A stretch of 64,000 nt of DNA from Stappia sediminis. GTDB lineage: Bacteria > Pseudomonadota > Alphaproteobacteria > Rhizobiales > Stappiaceae. Below, piece by piece: positions 20,560 through 30,493 of this stretch. The notes beneath the pieces are model-generated. The model was not told the DNA's origin, did not search any database, and saw nothing but the letters and a program-made list of their open reading frames with translations. The stretch covers positions 124,001-188,000 of the forward strand of contig NZ_WUMV01000002.1 in assembly GCF_009826895.1 (NCBI RefSeq), in the 5' to 3' direction. Each line of letters starts with the position of its first letter. The first letter of the stretch is position 1. Both the position numbers and the translations under genes were made by a program.

Positions 20560-21570
20560 CTATTCCTCCGGCTCGTGGGTATCGGGGTCGAACTGGGCTG
20601 CGTCGAAGCCGAGCAGGTTCCACGTCTGCTGCATATGCGGGGGAAGCGGCGCGGAAACGTCTATTTTTCCCGTTCCCTTGGGGTGGGGGATGACGATGCG
20701 CCTTGCATGCAGGTGCAGCTTGTTCTGGATTCCGCCCGGCAGTTCCCAGTTTTCGATGTTGAAATATTTCGGGTCGCCAACGATCGGATGGCCGATATGC
20801 GCGGCATGGGCGCGAAGCTGGTGCGTGCGGCCCGTAATCGGCCGCAAGGAGACCCAGGCAACCTTCGGTCCGGCCTGATCGACGACGGAGTAAAGCGAGA
20901 CGGAATGTTGCGCGTCATCCTCGCCGTGGCGGGCGATGCGCATCCGCTCCTCGCCTTCGTCCCTTGTGAGATAGGTCGAGATGCGGCCCTGGCGCGGCTT
21001 CGGCACGCCTGCGACGAGCGCCCAGTAGATCTTGCGGGTCTGGCGCGCGCGGAAGGATTTAGATAGCTCTTGCGCCGCGCGCCGCGTCTTGGCGAGAAGC
21101 AGTATGCCGGACGTTTCCCGGTCGAGCCGGTGGACAAGGCGCGGCTTGTTGCCTTTCTTGTCGCGAAAGGCCTCCAGCATGCCGTCGAGATGGCGGGTCA
21201 GGCCCGATCCGCCCTGAACGGCAAGTCCGGCGGGCTTGTTCAGCACCATCACCTCTCGGTCCTCGTAGAGGATCATTTCGCGCACCGCGCGCTCGTCATC
21301 CTCGTTGAGCTTGCGTGAGCGCGGCTTGGCGTTCGCCCTGTCGTCTGCGGTCACCTTCGCGTCGGTGGAAAGCGGGGGCACACGCACCGTCTGGCCCGCG
21401 GCCACGCGGGCGGAAGCCTCCACGCGCTTGCCGTCGAGGCGCACCTGTCCGGTGCGCAGAAGCTTTTGCAGGTGACCGAAGCCGAGGCCCGGAAAATGGG
21501 CCTTGAACCATCGGTCGAGGCGCATTCCTGCCTCGTCCGGGGTAACGGTCTTGTTTTCGATGCCGGACAT
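20560..21570 (-). CDS. rluC: RluC/RluD-family 23S rRNA pseudouridine synthase
   Basis: The enzyme isomerises specific uridines of 23S rRNA. The 336-residue product has an N-terminal S4 RNA-binding domain (RLDRWFKAHFPGLGFGHLQK) and a catalytic domain with the motif HRLDRETSGILLLAKT containing the catalytic Asp. The alternating GRTHQLRAHAAHIGHPIVGD is typical. RluC is preferred over RluD by the arrangement and by the common rluC-HAD-ATP12 order in alphaproteobacteria, but the exact target site is an inference. Confidence 0.9.
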   Translation of the reverse strand: MSGIENKTVTPDEAGMRLDRWFKAHFPGLGFGHLQKLLRTGQVRLDGKRVEASARVAAGQTVRVPPLSTDAKVTADDRANAKPRSRKLNEDDERAVREMILYEDREVMVLNKPAGLAVQGGSGLTRHLDGMLEAFRDKKGNKPRLVHRLDRETSGILLLAKTRRAAQELSKSFRARQTRKIYWALVAGVPKPRQGRISTYLTRDEGEERMRIARHGEDDAQHSVSLYSVVDQAGPKVAWVSLRPITGRTHQLRAHAAHIGHPIVGDPKYFNIENWELPGGIQNKLHLHARRIVIPHPKGTGKIDVSAPLPPHMQQTWNLLGFDAAQFDPDTHEPEE

Positions 21571-21676
21571 TCAAGTCTCTTGGATAAGGGTAAGGGCGCG
21601 CCGCATTTGCCGTGCGCGTCACGTCGCACCGGGTATAGGGGCGTTGGCGGGATTTTTAAAGCGATTCAGGCGTGAT

Positions 21677-22057
21677 TCAGGCATGCACCGTACGAATGAG
21701 CCAGAGACCGGCGTAAAGTGCCAGGATCGAACCGCTGACGGATATCGCCATATAGCCGACCGCGAAGCTGATCTGCCCGCGCTCCCACAGTGTCGCAATG
21801 TCCAGGGAGAAGGCGGAAAAGGTCGTGAATCCGCCGAGAAAGCCGGTCGCCACCAGGTAGCGGATCGTTTCGTCGCCGCTCGATCGCGCCGCCAGCCAGG
21901 AGATGAACAGGCCCATGGCGAAAGAACCGACGATGTTCACCGTAAGCGTGCCGTAGGGAAATCCGAAGCCGAGCAGCCTGAGGCTCGCCGTGCCGACGAG
22001 GTGACGCATCCCCGCGCCGAGGCCGCCGCCGATCATGACAAGGAGCAGGTGCTTCAT
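21677..22057 (-). CDS. crcB: Fluoride channel CrcB/Fluc
   Basis: A dual-topology membrane protein that exports fluoride. The 126-residue product has four predicted helices and the family signatures GGGLGAGMRHLVG, GTLTVNIVGSFAMG and TGFLGGFTTFSAFSLD. It lies 106 bases before rluC and probably starts the minus-strand transcript crcB-rluC-HAD-ATP12. I looked for a fluoride riboswitch in the 64 bases upstream and saw none. Confidence 0.95.
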   Translation of the reverse strand: MKHLLLVMIGGGLGAGMRHLVGTASLRLLGFGFPYGTLTVNIVGSFAMGLFISWLAARSSGDETIRYLVATGFLGGFTTFSAFSLDIATLWERGQISFAVGYMAISVSGSILALYAGLWLIRTVHA

Positions 22058-22121
22058 CGAAAGGTTCCGTCCGCGTTTCCGTACGAACGGGGCCTACCGG
22101 ATAAGGCGAGCGAATTCAAGC

Positions 22122-24554
22122 TCATGCGGTTTCGGCCACTTCGCGCAACGTGCGGAAATGCTGTTCCACCTGTCCGAGGAGGTTTGGCACCAGGTCCGGA
22201 TCGGCCACGAGATGGGGCGCTTCCTCGCGCAGGATCGTCAGGAACGCGTCCCGCCTGAGGTTGCTGATCTTTGCGGTATCGAGCCTCTTCGTGGTCTCGG
22301 CCGCCGAAAGCACCAGCGTGATCAGCCGGTCCGCGGCGGAAAGCCGGCCCCACAGGTAGTCGTGCTCGCGCCAGCGCCGGTTGAAGAAGGCGCCAAAGGC
22401 GTTGAGGCTCGTTCCCTTCAGCGAAATGCCTTCCGGGTGCAGCGTATGAGGGTCGCTTGGGGATATCCGGTCGATCCGGATTTCGTTGAGTTCCGCCGTC
22501 TCCGGACGTTTCATCACCGGCAGCGTCACGAGGTCGTAGAAGGCAAATCCCACATATGCGCTCGTCAGGGCCACGCGCAGGTCCGGGTCCAGGTAGTTGT
22601 AAGCCATGACGGAGAACACGTCGTCGGTCAGAAAGTCGAGATCGGCAAGCCCCATCCGCTCTTTCAGGATGTCGAGCAGGCGGGTCAGCGCATGTTCGTT
22701 TGCCCTGTCGGCCATCGCGAAGTCCGCCGCCAGGCCGATCGTTTCCTCGCCGTAGAAATCGCGTGACCAGCGCCGGGTGAGGTGGTCGATGTGCTCGTAG
22801 AGCGTGGTCTTGAGTTCGTCCATCTGCTCCGAGCCGCGCATCGTGTCGGGCGCGGCGGCGTGGTAGAGCGCGTTAAGGCGCCTGATCACGAAGCGAAGCC
22901 GGCGGATGCGGTAGTCGACGTCGAGGCCGCGCAGGAAATCGATCACGGGCGCGGGCGTCGATCCGGCATCCGGGTTTTCCGCGAAGATCGCATCGAGCCT
23001 TGCGATTATGCGCTCCGTTATATCGGCTTCGCGCGGGTCCGCGCCGCCAAGCCGCGCCAGTCGCGCGATCAGCATGCCGAGCTTTTCGGCGACCACTCTC
23101 AGCTTGAGGCGCTGATAGCCGAAGTAGGTATAGCCGGCGCCCTGGTGCGCCGCTTCGTTGGCCCGCTCGCGGCCTGCCGACAGTTCCTTTACGGTCGGCG
23201 GGCGCGATGCCTTCAGCTTGATGATGCGTGCGACTTCCCGCTCGATCACGGGTTCGGATGCCGCGACAACATCGGAAATGAGCCTCGCTTCGTGATTGAG
23301 GTCGGCGACCTGCTGCAGTGCGTCGCCGATCGGCTCGTTGCGCGGGATATGCGCCATGGACGCGAATATGACGTGAAAGAAGCTTGGCAGCGCGGCGTCA
23401 TCGCCGTCTTCATATCCATCGCCGATTTCCATCGGCAGCGGATCGACGTAGACGAGGCGGCGCACGACTTCGCGCGAGGCCGGCCGGTTGGCGATTGCCT
23501 CGATGACGGGCTGCAGCGGCTTGTTCATGACGACGCTGCCGTCGACGAAGACGCTTGTTTCGGGGTGGTCGTCCCGCCCGCCTTCGATCTTTTCCAGAAG
23601 CAGCTGCCTGCGACCGCGCGGATCGTTGCCTCCGGCCCAGGGCTCGCCCCGCGTTTCCATCACGCGGTCCATTTCGCCGACAGTCATCGGCGGGAAGGCG
23701 CCGGGAAAGGCGGCCGTTGCGCGCGCCGCGAACACGAGGGTGGGGATGTAGCGGTCGGAGAATTCCGAGGTTACGTCGCCGGCTGCGCGGTGGCGTGCCT
23801 TGAAGCGCAGCACGCGCCGGTGCTCCATTTCCTCGATCATGCCGGCGTTGTCGATTTCAAAGCGCGTCAGGCGTCCGTGGAAGTCGGTCAGCGTCACGAA
23901 AAGGTCGATGCGCTGTCCCTGCGGGATCAGCGTTTGCGCCGGCGCGCTCGGGTCGTCGGCGGTCGCCTTGGCCCGGCCCATCCCCTCGGCGGCGTCCAGC
24001 ATCCAGCCGACGAAGCGTTCGCCTGAAAATGGTGGCGTGAACCATCGTGCCTGGATGAACTGGCGCAGTTTCTCCCGCGTTTCCGGATCGGACGTCTCGG
24101 AGTTCAGGCCCATGGAAACCAGCCGGTCGATCACCGGCGCGATGGAGCCCTTGAGATAGCGCGTCAGGCCCACCGGCTCGTTGGCCAGTCGCGTGACATC
24201 CGCATTGGCAAGCCAGAGATCGCGATGGGACTCGATATCGAGATCGTGGGCGATCGCGCGCGCCAGCATCACGCCGTTGATGCCGCCGGCCGACGCTCCG
24301 GCGATGATGTCGGCGACGACCCTGATATTGACGTCGGGTGCCAGCTCCTTAAGAAGCCGGCGGTATATGTCGGTCGATGTCGGTTTTTCGCGTGCGCCCG
24401 TCTCCGCTTCCGCCTCGGTGGCGTAAAGGCCTTCTTCGTGGCGTTTCGACGCGCGCACGATGTTCAGGAACTCCCGCGTCACGCCATGCATGTAGACGGC
24501 GAGCGATACGCCGCCGTAAAGGACAAGGGCCAGTCGAAGTTCGATTTGCTTCAT
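22122..24554 (-). CDS. Patatin-like phospholipase domain protein
   Basis: The 810-residue product begins with a glycine-rich oxyanion segment ([15 protein letters not shown], about residues 11-24) and has the nucleophile elbow GASAG with Ser88, and a later DG motif ([12 protein letters not shown]) that supplies the Asp of the Ser-Asp dyad. This is a patatin-type acyl hydrolase domain. The rest, from about residue 400 to 800, matches the large patatin-related proteins with a DUF3376-type C-terminal region by my recollection; function unknown. There is no obvious signal peptide. It is divergent from the gene at 24740. Confidence 0.85.
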   Translation of the reverse strand: MKQIELRLALVLYGGVSLAVYMHGVTREFLNIVRASKRHEEGLYATEAEAETGAREKPTSTDIYRRLLKELAPDVNIRVVADIIAGASAGGINGVMLARAIAHDLDIESHRDLWLANADVTRLANEPVGLTRYLKGSIAPVIDRLVSMGLNSETSDPETREKLRQFIQARWFTPPFSGERFVGWMLDAAEGMGRAKATADDPSAPAQTLIPQGQRIDLFVTLTDFHGRLTRFEIDNAGMIEEMEHRRVLRFKARHRAAGDVTSEFSDRYIPTLVFAARATAAFPGAFPPMTVGEMDRVMETRGEPWAGGNDPRGRRQLLLEKIEGGRDDHPETSVFVDGSVVMNKPLQPVIEAIANRPASREVVRRLVYVDPLPMEIGDGYEDGDDAALPSFFHVIFASMAHIPRNEPIGDALQQVADLNHEARLISDVVAASEPVIEREVARIIKLKASRPPTVKELSAGRERANEAAHQGAGYTYFGYQRLKLRVVAEKLGMLIARLARLGGADPREADITERIIARLDAIFAENPDAGSTPAPVIDFLRGLDVDYRIRRLRFVIRRLNALYHAAAPDTMRGSEQMDELKTTLYEHIDHLTRRWSRDFYGEETIGLAADFAMADRANEHALTRLLDILKERMGLADLDFLTDDVFSVMAYNYLDPDLRVALTSAYVGFAFYDLVTLPVMKRPETAELNEIRIDRISPSDPHTLHPEGISLKGTSLNAFGAFFNRRWREHDYLWGRLSAADRLITLVLSAAETTKRLDTAKISNLRRDAFLTILREEAPHLVADPDLVPNLLGQVEQHFRTLREVAETA

Positions 24555-24739
24555 GGGCGCACTTGGGGGCTCACTTGGGGCTCGCGGGTAACATCATGAT
24601 GATGCCTCCACAGCCTTCGCCGCAACGGGAAAGGCAAGGATTGCACACTGCCAATTCGTATAAGCGATCAAGACTTTGCGAAATCCGCCGGATTGCGGAT
24701 ATGGTCCGGCTGGAATGCAGCCATTTTGTGGGGAATTTG

Positions 24740-25249
24740 ATGAGCACCGATCATTCGAAGGATACGCTGACGCAGCGCCTCGGCGTCCTGACCCGGCGCG
24801 AGACGGAAGCGCGCATCCTGATCCCCGTTGTCGAGGCGATGGCCGAAGCCTTCGGCAAGGAAGAGGTTCACGAGGTTCTGCGCAAGACGGTCGTGGAGAT
24901 CGCGCGCAAGCAGGGCAGGGAACTTGCTGCCGATTTCGGCGATAATCCTGCCGCTTTTCTGGAAACGCTCAAGTTCTGGACGCAGGACGACGCGCTTGAG
25001 ATCGATGTCCGGCGCGACGACGGCCGCTACCTCGATTTCGACGTGAAGCGCTGCCGCTATGCGGAGATGTACCGCGCGCTGGGCGTGCCGGAGCTTGGCC
25101 GTCTCCTGAGCTGCAATCGCGATTTCGCGCTGATCGAGGGCTTCAACGAAAGCGCGTCTCTTACCCGCGAGCAGACGATCATGGAAGGTGCGCCCTGCTG
25201 CACCTTTCGCTACGACTTCGGCGCGTTGACGGACGAGGAGCCCCGGTAG
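24740..25249 (+). CDS. ATC-hydrolase-like small protein
   Basis: The 169-residue product resembles the family named after L-2-amino-thiazoline-4-carboxylate hydrolase: a helical N-terminal half ([20 protein letters not shown]), [34 protein letters not shown] and the Cys-rich end GAPCCTFRY. Family members are often uncharacterised and the substrate here is unknown. The start at 24740 has GGGGAA upstream; the frame is open further upstream but the coding look stops there. It ends 18 bases from the convergent DMT transporter gene. Confidence 0.7.
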   Translation: MSTDHSKDTLTQRLGVLTRRETEARILIPVVEAMAEAFGKEEVHEVLRKTVVEIARKQGRELAADFGDNPAAFLETLKFWTQDDALEIDVRRDDGRYLDFDVKRCRYAEMYRALGVPELGRLLSCNRDFALIEGFNESASLTREQTIMEGAPCCTFRYDFGALTDEEPR

Positions 25250-25267
25250 GCTCGGTCTTTCGCATCG

Positions 25268-26197
25268 TCACCGCCGGACCTGGCCCGGCAATTCCCCCTC
25301 AGGTGCAGGGCAGGTTGCCATTGCCGGTTCCGCCTTGCGCCTGCGCGAAAGCAGAATGCCCGCCGCCGTCGAGGCGAATACCAGTGCTATTCCGGCAACC
25401 TGTACGGGGCCGAACCATTCGCCGAGCAAGACGGCGCCGAGGACTGTCGCGACCAGCGGGCTGAAGAGCGAGATGAAGGCGACGTCCGCCCCGAGGTGCG
25501 ATATCCCGCGCACCCATAGCCAGTAGCTGAGCGCCGTTCCGATCAGCACGAGATAGGATATGCCGATCAGGTTAATCGCTGTCGGTGCCGGCGGCAGCCC
25601 TTCGAAGTAGAGCGCGAAGGGCAGAAGGGCCAGTCCGCCAAGGGTCAGTTGCCAGGCGGTCAGCGCAAGCGGCGTTCCGATCCTGCCCCAGCGTTCGATC
25701 AGCACTGTGCCGAGCGCCATGGAGCCGGCCCCGGCAAGGGCTGCGGCAATTCCGATCGCGTCGAAGCTGGCTGCGGGATCGAGCACCAGAAGCCCGACGC
25801 CCGCGAGCCCCGCAAGTGCCGCCAGTATCTGCCCCGGGTGTGGCAGGCGCGAAAGAAGCGGCCACGCGAGGAAGGCGACGATCAGCGGCTGGCTTGAGCC
25901 GACGGTCGCCGCCACGCCTCCGGGCAATCGCGATGCGGCCACGAACAAAAGCGCGAAGAAGACGCCGATGTTCGCGAGCCCGATGATTGCGAGCGGCAAG
26001 AGCTTTTCTCGCGGCGGCAGGCCCGGCCCTGACAGCATCAGGATTATGCCGGCCGGGAGAGCCCTCAATGCCGCCACCAGCAGCGGATGGCTTACAGGCA
26101 GCGTTTCGGTGAAGACGATATAGGTCGTGCCCCAGAAGATCGGGGCAAGCATCGTGGCCAGAACGATTGAAATCCTGGTGCCGGACATGGGTGGCAC
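25268..26197 (-). CDS. DMT/EamA-family transporter
   Basis: The 309-residue membrane protein has about ten predicted helices arranged as two EamA repeats (for example GTTYIVFTETLPVSHPLL near the start and GTALSYWLWVRGISHLGADV in the second half). Members export amino acids or other small metabolites; the substrate cannot be given. The start may be ATG at 26197 or 26188. The gene lies downstream of the nitroreductase on the same strand with a 25-base gap, so they may be co-transcribed. Confidence 0.9.
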   Translation of the reverse strand: MPPMSGTRISIVLATMLAPIFWGTTYIVFTETLPVSHPLLVAALRALPAGIILMLSGPGLPPREKLLPLAIIGLANIGVFFALLFVAASRLPGGVAATVGSSQPLIVAFLAWPLLSRLPHPGQILAALAGLAGVGLLVLDPAASFDAIGIAAALAGAGSMALGTVLIERWGRIGTPLALTAWQLTLGGLALLPFALYFEGLPPAPTAINLIGISYLVLIGTALSYWLWVRGISHLGADVAFISLFSPLVATVLGAVLLGEWFGPVQVAGIALVFASTAAGILLSRRRKAEPAMATCPAPEGELPGQVRR

Positions 26198-26222
26198 TCC
26201 ATTGACCGTGTTGCGCGCGGGT

Positions 26223-26816
26223 TCAGCCCGCCAAGGGAAAGCGGCCGGAAAAGGCGATGTCGCTCAAAGGCTTGCGGATGGTTTCCTCGGACTTCTTGTG
26301 AAGGTGCTCCGGTAGGGATTCCGGGTCGGTTTCCCGGCCGATGGCGACCGCCATTTCGATGTGGAAGCGTTCCGGCACATTCAGCACGTCTCGTGCGCGT
26401 TCGAAATCGACGCCGGCCATCCCGCGCGCATGAAGGCCAAGCCTCACGGCCTGGAGCGCAAGCTGCGCCCACGCGGCACCCGTATCCAGGCTGTGCGTGC
26501 GAAGCGGGCTCGCCTTGCCTTGCGCATCGCGCTGCAAAAGCGTGTCGGAAAGCACGAATATGAGGGCGGAGGCGTTTTGCGCCCACTCCGCGTTGAAGGG
26601 CACCAGCAGATCCAGGAAATCCTGCCAGTTTTCGTCGCCGCGCCGCGCATAGAGAAAGCGCCAGGGCTGATAGTTGTAGGCCGATGGCGCCCAGCGGGCG
26701 GCCTCGATCAGGCTGAAGAGATAGCTTTCGGCAAGCTCGGAGCCGTCGAACGCGCGCGGCGATCGCCGCTCCAGAAAAAGCGGCTCTATCGGGTGATCGG
26801 CAATTCTGTAGCTCAT
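26223..26816 (-). CDS. Nitroreductase-family flavoprotein
   Basis: The 197-residue product has the FMN-binding opening LERRSPRAFDG, the APSAYNYQPWRFLYA segment and AWAQLALQAVRLGLHARGMA, all typical of nitroreductases that use NAD(P)H and FMN. The native substrate is unknown. The ATG at 26816 has AGGAGACAGGAA before it; the frame extends to 26894 but without a site. It is divergent from the MarR gene at 26994 and shares the intergenic inverted repeat. Confidence 0.9.
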   Translation of the reverse strand: MSYRIADHPIEPLFLERRSPRAFDGSELAESYLFSLIEAARWAPSAYNYQPWRFLYARRGDENWQDFLDLLVPFNAEWAQNASALIFVLSDTLLQRDAQGKASPLRTHSLDTGAAWAQLALQAVRLGLHARGMAGVDFERARDVLNVPERFHIEMAVAIGRETDPESLPEHLHKKSEETIRKPLSDIAFSGRFPLAG

Positions 26817-26945
26817 TTCCTGTCTCCTGCGGCTGCTGCCGGAATTCGGGACGCATTTACCCCTTCTGCCGCGCGCAGCCGTTCGCAGGCGCAATCCATC
26901 GGGATTGCACTTCGCTTCGATGGTTGATATTCTGACGTCGAGAAT

Positions 26946-26972
26946 TTCGATATCAGATAGTTTGATATCGAA
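26946..26972. promoter_or_regulatory. Inverted repeat, candidate MarR operator
   Basis: TTCGATATCA (26946-26955), seven-base spacer, TGATATCGAA (26963-26972): perfect ten-base arms. It lies in an AT-rich gap between the divergent nitroreductase and MarR-family genes, 21 bases before the MarR start. Position and symmetry fit a dimeric winged-helix regulator that represses both promoters. Confidence 0.7.
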
Positions 26973-26993
26973 TTAAATAAGCGGAAGGTGACC

Positions 26994-27512
26994 GTGAGTC
27001 AAGACGGGGCTTCGAAATCTTCGAACGATGGGGCGCTGGGCGCGCCGATCGACACGATTCTCGAGCAATGGCGGCGCGAACGGCCCGATATCGACCCCAG
27101 CCCTATGGCCGTTTGCGGCGATATCTGGCGGGCGGGGGAGCGGCTGCGCAAGGGCGTGATGGCCAATCTTGCCGGCACGGGGCTCGACTTCGCCTGTTTC
27201 GACGTGGTGCTGACGCTGCGCCGTCAGGGCAGGGGCGGGGCGCTTTCGCCATCGGCCCTCGCGAAGGAGATGATGCTGTCCACCTCGGCGATGACGAGCC
27301 GCCTCGACCGTCTGGAAAAGCTCGGCCTCATCACGCGCGAGACGGATCCGGCGGACCGTCGCGGCCTGAAGGTGGCGCTCACCGATGCGGGCTTTGCAAA
27401 GGCGGATGAGATCGTCGTCTCTCACGTGTCGACGGAAGAGCGCCTGTTGAACCGCCTTTCGGCAAAAGAGCGCGATCAACTGCGTTCGCTTCTGAGAAAG
27501 ATCGGCGAATAG
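26994..27512 (+). CDS. MarR-family transcriptional regulator
   Basis: The 172-residue product has a central winged helix-turn-helix (ALSPSALAKEMMLSTSAMTS, then RLDRLEKLGLITRETDPADR) and helical dimerisation ends. The wing sequence DPADRRG is typical of MarR proteins. The start is GTG at 26994 with GGAAGG upstream; GTG at 26988 is also possible. It is divergent from a nitroreductase and probably represses it and itself, with the ligand unknown. Confidence 0.92.
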   Translation: MSQDGASKSSNDGALGAPIDTILEQWRRERPDIDPSPMAVCGDIWRAGERLRKGVMANLAGTGLDFACFDVVLTLRRQGRGGALSPSALAKEMMLSTSAMTSRLDRLEKLGLITRETDPADRRGLKVALTDAGFAKADEIVVSHVSTEERLLNRLSAKERDQLRSLLRKIGE

Positions 27513-27692
27513 GGCGCCAGTTCATGTTCGCTCATGCCTGGTTTCGGGTGAAGCCCGGTCATTGCGGCAACCGCCTTTGATGCCCTGGTCAGGCGGGCAA
27601 CCGATGCGGCTTCCAGATCGTTTCCGCGCCGTCCTTGATTTGACTCCCGGGCCGTGCCCAAATAACCGAAACCTCCTGGTGAGCGGGGCACG

Positions 27693-29036
27693 ATGACCAT
27701 GTCTTATGATGTTGTCATTGCCGGCAGCGGACCTCTCGGCATCGCCGCCGCACGCAGGCTGGCGGAAAGAGGTGCGGACGTACTTGTTCTGGAACAAGGC
27801 GATGCGATCTCGGATCCGCCCGGATCGCATTACCGCAATTCCGACCGGTTCGTCGCGCAGCCCGACAGCTATCTCCCCGCAGCCACGAAATATCTCGAAT
27901 TCATCGACGACAGCCGGCCTCGCGATGCCCTTCCAGGCGCTGCGGTTACGCGCGCTGCAGGTGGTCAGGGGGTGATCTGGACAAATCTCTGTCCGCGCGG
28001 CGATGCGTTATGGCCGGTCATGAGCGATGAAGAGTGGTCGGCGCGATACCGGCTGGCTGAGGAGTATCTTCTTGTCCAGAGCGACGGGCTCGACCGGTCC
28101 ATACGCCAGAAGCGCATCGGCGCCGAGCTTGAAAAATACTTCGAGACAACGGACCGCAAGGTCGAAGCGCTTCCGGTCGCCGGGCATTTCCTGGAAAGCG
28201 GTATTCTGCATTACACCGCTCCGTTCGATATTCTGAGTGCCGCCGGCGAAGCTCGAAACAAGGTGTCGATACGCCGTGACCGGGTGAACCGCGTTGTGAG
28301 CGAAGGCCACAAGGTCAAGCATCTGGAAACAACGTCCGGCCGTGTTGAAGCGGCGGGTTATGTGATTGCCGGTGGTGCCATCGCAACGCCGCAGCTCCTG
28401 TTCCGGTCGGGCATACGTCCCGATGCGCTGGGCCGCTATCTCTCCTACCACCCGCTTGCCGTGTGCCAGATCGTCGTTGCGCCGGAATTTTGCAGCGCCG
28501 AGGGCGTGGCGGACGTCGATCCCCGCATCCAGATCCGGCCCGGTGGCGAGACGCCTTGGTATACGCTGGTGCTGCATGATGTATCGCCTTTCGATCCGTC
28601 CGGAGACGATACGGAGATTCCGCCGAACCGGCTTGTCGAGATCCAATCGATCTGTCCGGTCGACAATGAAGAACACAAGCGGGCGATCTTCCACGAGGAG
28701 GGGCGCGTGACCTTCGACGTTCCATTGTCGGATGCCGACCTCGGCAGAATGTCCGGTGCGGAAGCCGAGGCGCGCGAGCTGGCGGATCTGTTGGGGCGTA
28801 TCAGGCAAGGCTGCGCGCTTGCCTGGATGCCCTTCGGTTTTGCGCATATGACGGGCACGACGCGCATGTCCGCATCGAACGACGGCACCGGCGTCGCGGA
28901 CTACCAGGGCCGCGTCTGGGACTATGACAATCTGTTTCTCGCCACGAACGGCCTGATCCCGACGAGAATGTCGGTCAACCCGACGCTGACCGGCGTCAGT
29001 CTTGCGATCCACGTGGCTGAACATATCCAGCCTTGA
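27693..29036 (+). CDS. GMC-family flavin-dependent oxidoreductase
   Basis: The 447-residue product starts with a dinucleotide-binding motif (VVIAGSGPLGIAAARRLAER) and ends with the GMC C-terminal signature LIPTRMSVNPTLTGVSLAIH. The middle has AGGQGVIW-type residues seen in FAD-linked sugar or alcohol oxidases. It is shorter than typical GMC members. No neighbouring gene suggests the substrate. A tandem start ATG-ACC-ATG leaves three possible bases for the N-terminus, but both give nearly the same protein. Confidence 0.85.
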   Translation: MTMSYDVVIAGSGPLGIAAARRLAERGADVLVLEQGDAISDPPGSHYRNSDRFVAQPDSYLPAATKYLEFIDDSRPRDALPGAAVTRAAGGQGVIWTNLCPRGDALWPVMSDEEWSARYRLAEEYLLVQSDGLDRSIRQKRIGAELEKYFETTDRKVEALPVAGHFLESGILHYTAPFDILSAAGEARNKVSIRRDRVNRVVSEGHKVKHLETTSGRVEAAGYVIAGGAIATPQLLFRSGIRPDALGRYLSYHPLAVCQIVVAPEFCSAEGVADVDPRIQIRPGGETPWYTLVLHDVSPFDPSGDDTEIPPNRLVEIQSICPVDNEEHKRAIFHEEGRVTFDVPLSDADLGRMSGAEAEARELADLLGRIRQGCALAWMPFGFAHMTGTTRMSASNDGTGVADYQGRVWDYDNLFLATNGLIPTRMSVNPTLTGVSLAIHVAEHIQP

Positions 29037-29066
29037 ACACTGCGCGCCTCACCCGCCGAAGATCCC

Positions 29067-30353
29067 CTAACCGCCGAAGATAACAGCATCCGGCACCTCG
29101 TAGCGTTCGTTGCCGACGCGGATCATGTTGAGGTCGCTTTCCTTTGCCGCGCTCGTTTCGGGATAGCCGTCGGCCTGGCTCGTGTCGGCGCTCAGGAACC
29201 TGCCGTTTTCGAAGAACAACGCGCGTTTCGTTCCATCTGGCCTTGTGACGACGACGGAAGCCGAGCCGCCGGCTCCCCGTGCGACGCCGAAGTCGCATTG
29301 CCCCATCGGCTGGCCGGAAAATTGCGCGCAAGGGATCTTGCCCGTCGCATCGAATGCGCCCTGGCCCGCGCGCAGTGCTGCGGGGGCATCCTCAAGATAG
29401 CTCGCCACCACAAAGCCGCGCCTGCTGCCGGCTTCCATGGGCTGAACCTCGCACCATTGCCGCCCGTCGATGTTGGAGCATCCAATTATGCGCATGACAG
29501 TTCCGGAATAAAACGCGCCGACGTTCGGCGCGCGCGTCGAAGGCTCGGAATGAACGTTCAGCTTGTCGGGAATGCCTTTCACGGCCATGTATTGCGCTTT
29601 TCCGGCTTGTTCGTCGCCGCCTTGAGGCGGGCTTGGCGGGCGCACGGAGGCTTCGCGGAGGTATCTGCCCGCCACCCAGCCGCGCAAGTCCGGGCGGTCG
29701 GCTGCCGCAACAGAGCACCAGCGCTGGCCGTCGTGCATTTCGCAGCCGAGGTTCTGCAGGATCGATCGATTGGGAAACTGTGCGATCACGCGGTTCGCCG
29801 TGCCGGGGCCTGCGCGCATGTTGAGCGTGTCGTTGGAAGCAACGCCCGTCACTTCCCAGTAGTCGGGTCCCCCTTTCAGGCCGTCGGCATAATCGGGCGC
29901 CGGGGAGGGTGAGGGCGCGCTTGAGCGGTCGGCGGCGCCTATGATCATCTCCAGGCGGTAGTTCGCGGTCTCGTTGCGCCTTGCCGCCGCGCGCATCATG
30001 TAGACGCGGATCTTGTAGTCGCCGGTTGCCGGAAGCTGGCCCTCGTACTGGTTGCCGCCCGAAGCGGTAGAGGAATTGAAGATCGCAACGTTCTCCTCGC
30101 CCGGAGGGATGATGTTGAAATAATTCTGGACGTTGTCGGTCGCCATGCTGACGTTCATGTACTGCCCGGACTGCGCGCCGAGCACGTAGTCGACCGTTTC
30201 ATATCCAACGATCCGGCTTTCGATCGTCGCGCTTGTCGCGCCCGGGGCGAATTCTACCCGCTCGGTTCGTATGTCGTTTGCCTGGGCGAGCGCATGCGAA
30301 ACGCCAAGCGCCGCAAATGCGGGAAAAACGATCGCCTTGATGAAACCGCGCAT
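29067..30353 (-). CDS. Secreted protein with two SH3-like domains and a C-terminal module shared with its neighbour
   Basis: The 428-residue product has a signal peptide (ending about residue 23, SHALAQA). After a beta-rich region come two bacterial SH3-like domains: NMRAGPGTANRVIAQFPNRS around residues 180-245 and LNVHSEPSTRAPNVGAF around 265-325. The last 95 residues (FDATGKIPCAQFSGQPMGQC, then ADTSQADGY and YEVPDAVIFGG) match the small lipoprotein at 30494. Such SH3 proteins often bind cell wall. The ATG at 30353 has GGAGG five bases upstream; a GTG at 30365 is less likely. Confidence 0.8.
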   Translation of the reverse strand: MRGFIKAIVFPAFAALGVSHALAQANDIRTERVEFAPGATSATIESRIVGYETVDYVLGAQSGQYMNVSMATDNVQNYFNIIPPGEENVAIFNSSTASGGNQYEGQLPATGDYKIRVYMMRAAARRNETANYRLEMIIGAADRSSAPSPSPAPDYADGLKGGPDYWEVTGVASNDTLNMRAGPGTANRVIAQFPNRSILQNLGCEMHDGQRWCSVAAADRPDLRGWVAGRYLREASVRPPSPPQGGDEQAGKAQYMAVKGIPDKLNVHSEPSTRAPNVGAFYSGTVMRIIGCSNIDGRQWCEVQPMEAGSRRGFVVASYLEDAPAALRAGQGAFDATGKIPCAQFSGQPMGQCDFGVARGAGGSASVVVTRPDGTKRALFFENGRFLSADTSQADGYPETSAAKESDLNMIRVGNERYEVPDAVIFGG

Positions 30354-30493
30354 GATGGCCTCCACGTGAAAGTGCGCACCTTCGCCTCTCCCTACCGGAC
30401 GCTTATTGGTCGGGTGAGCTATCAGTTCAGCGTCTTCCCGGTGCTTTGCCGTCAGTTCGAACTGGGAAGGTTATGCTGGAAAGTTACGCGTGT

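Noticed and set aside
22058-22121. Possible fluoride riboswitch upstream of crcB
   Set aside because: The 64 bases do not show the conserved fluoride aptamer sequence or the expected pseudoknot.
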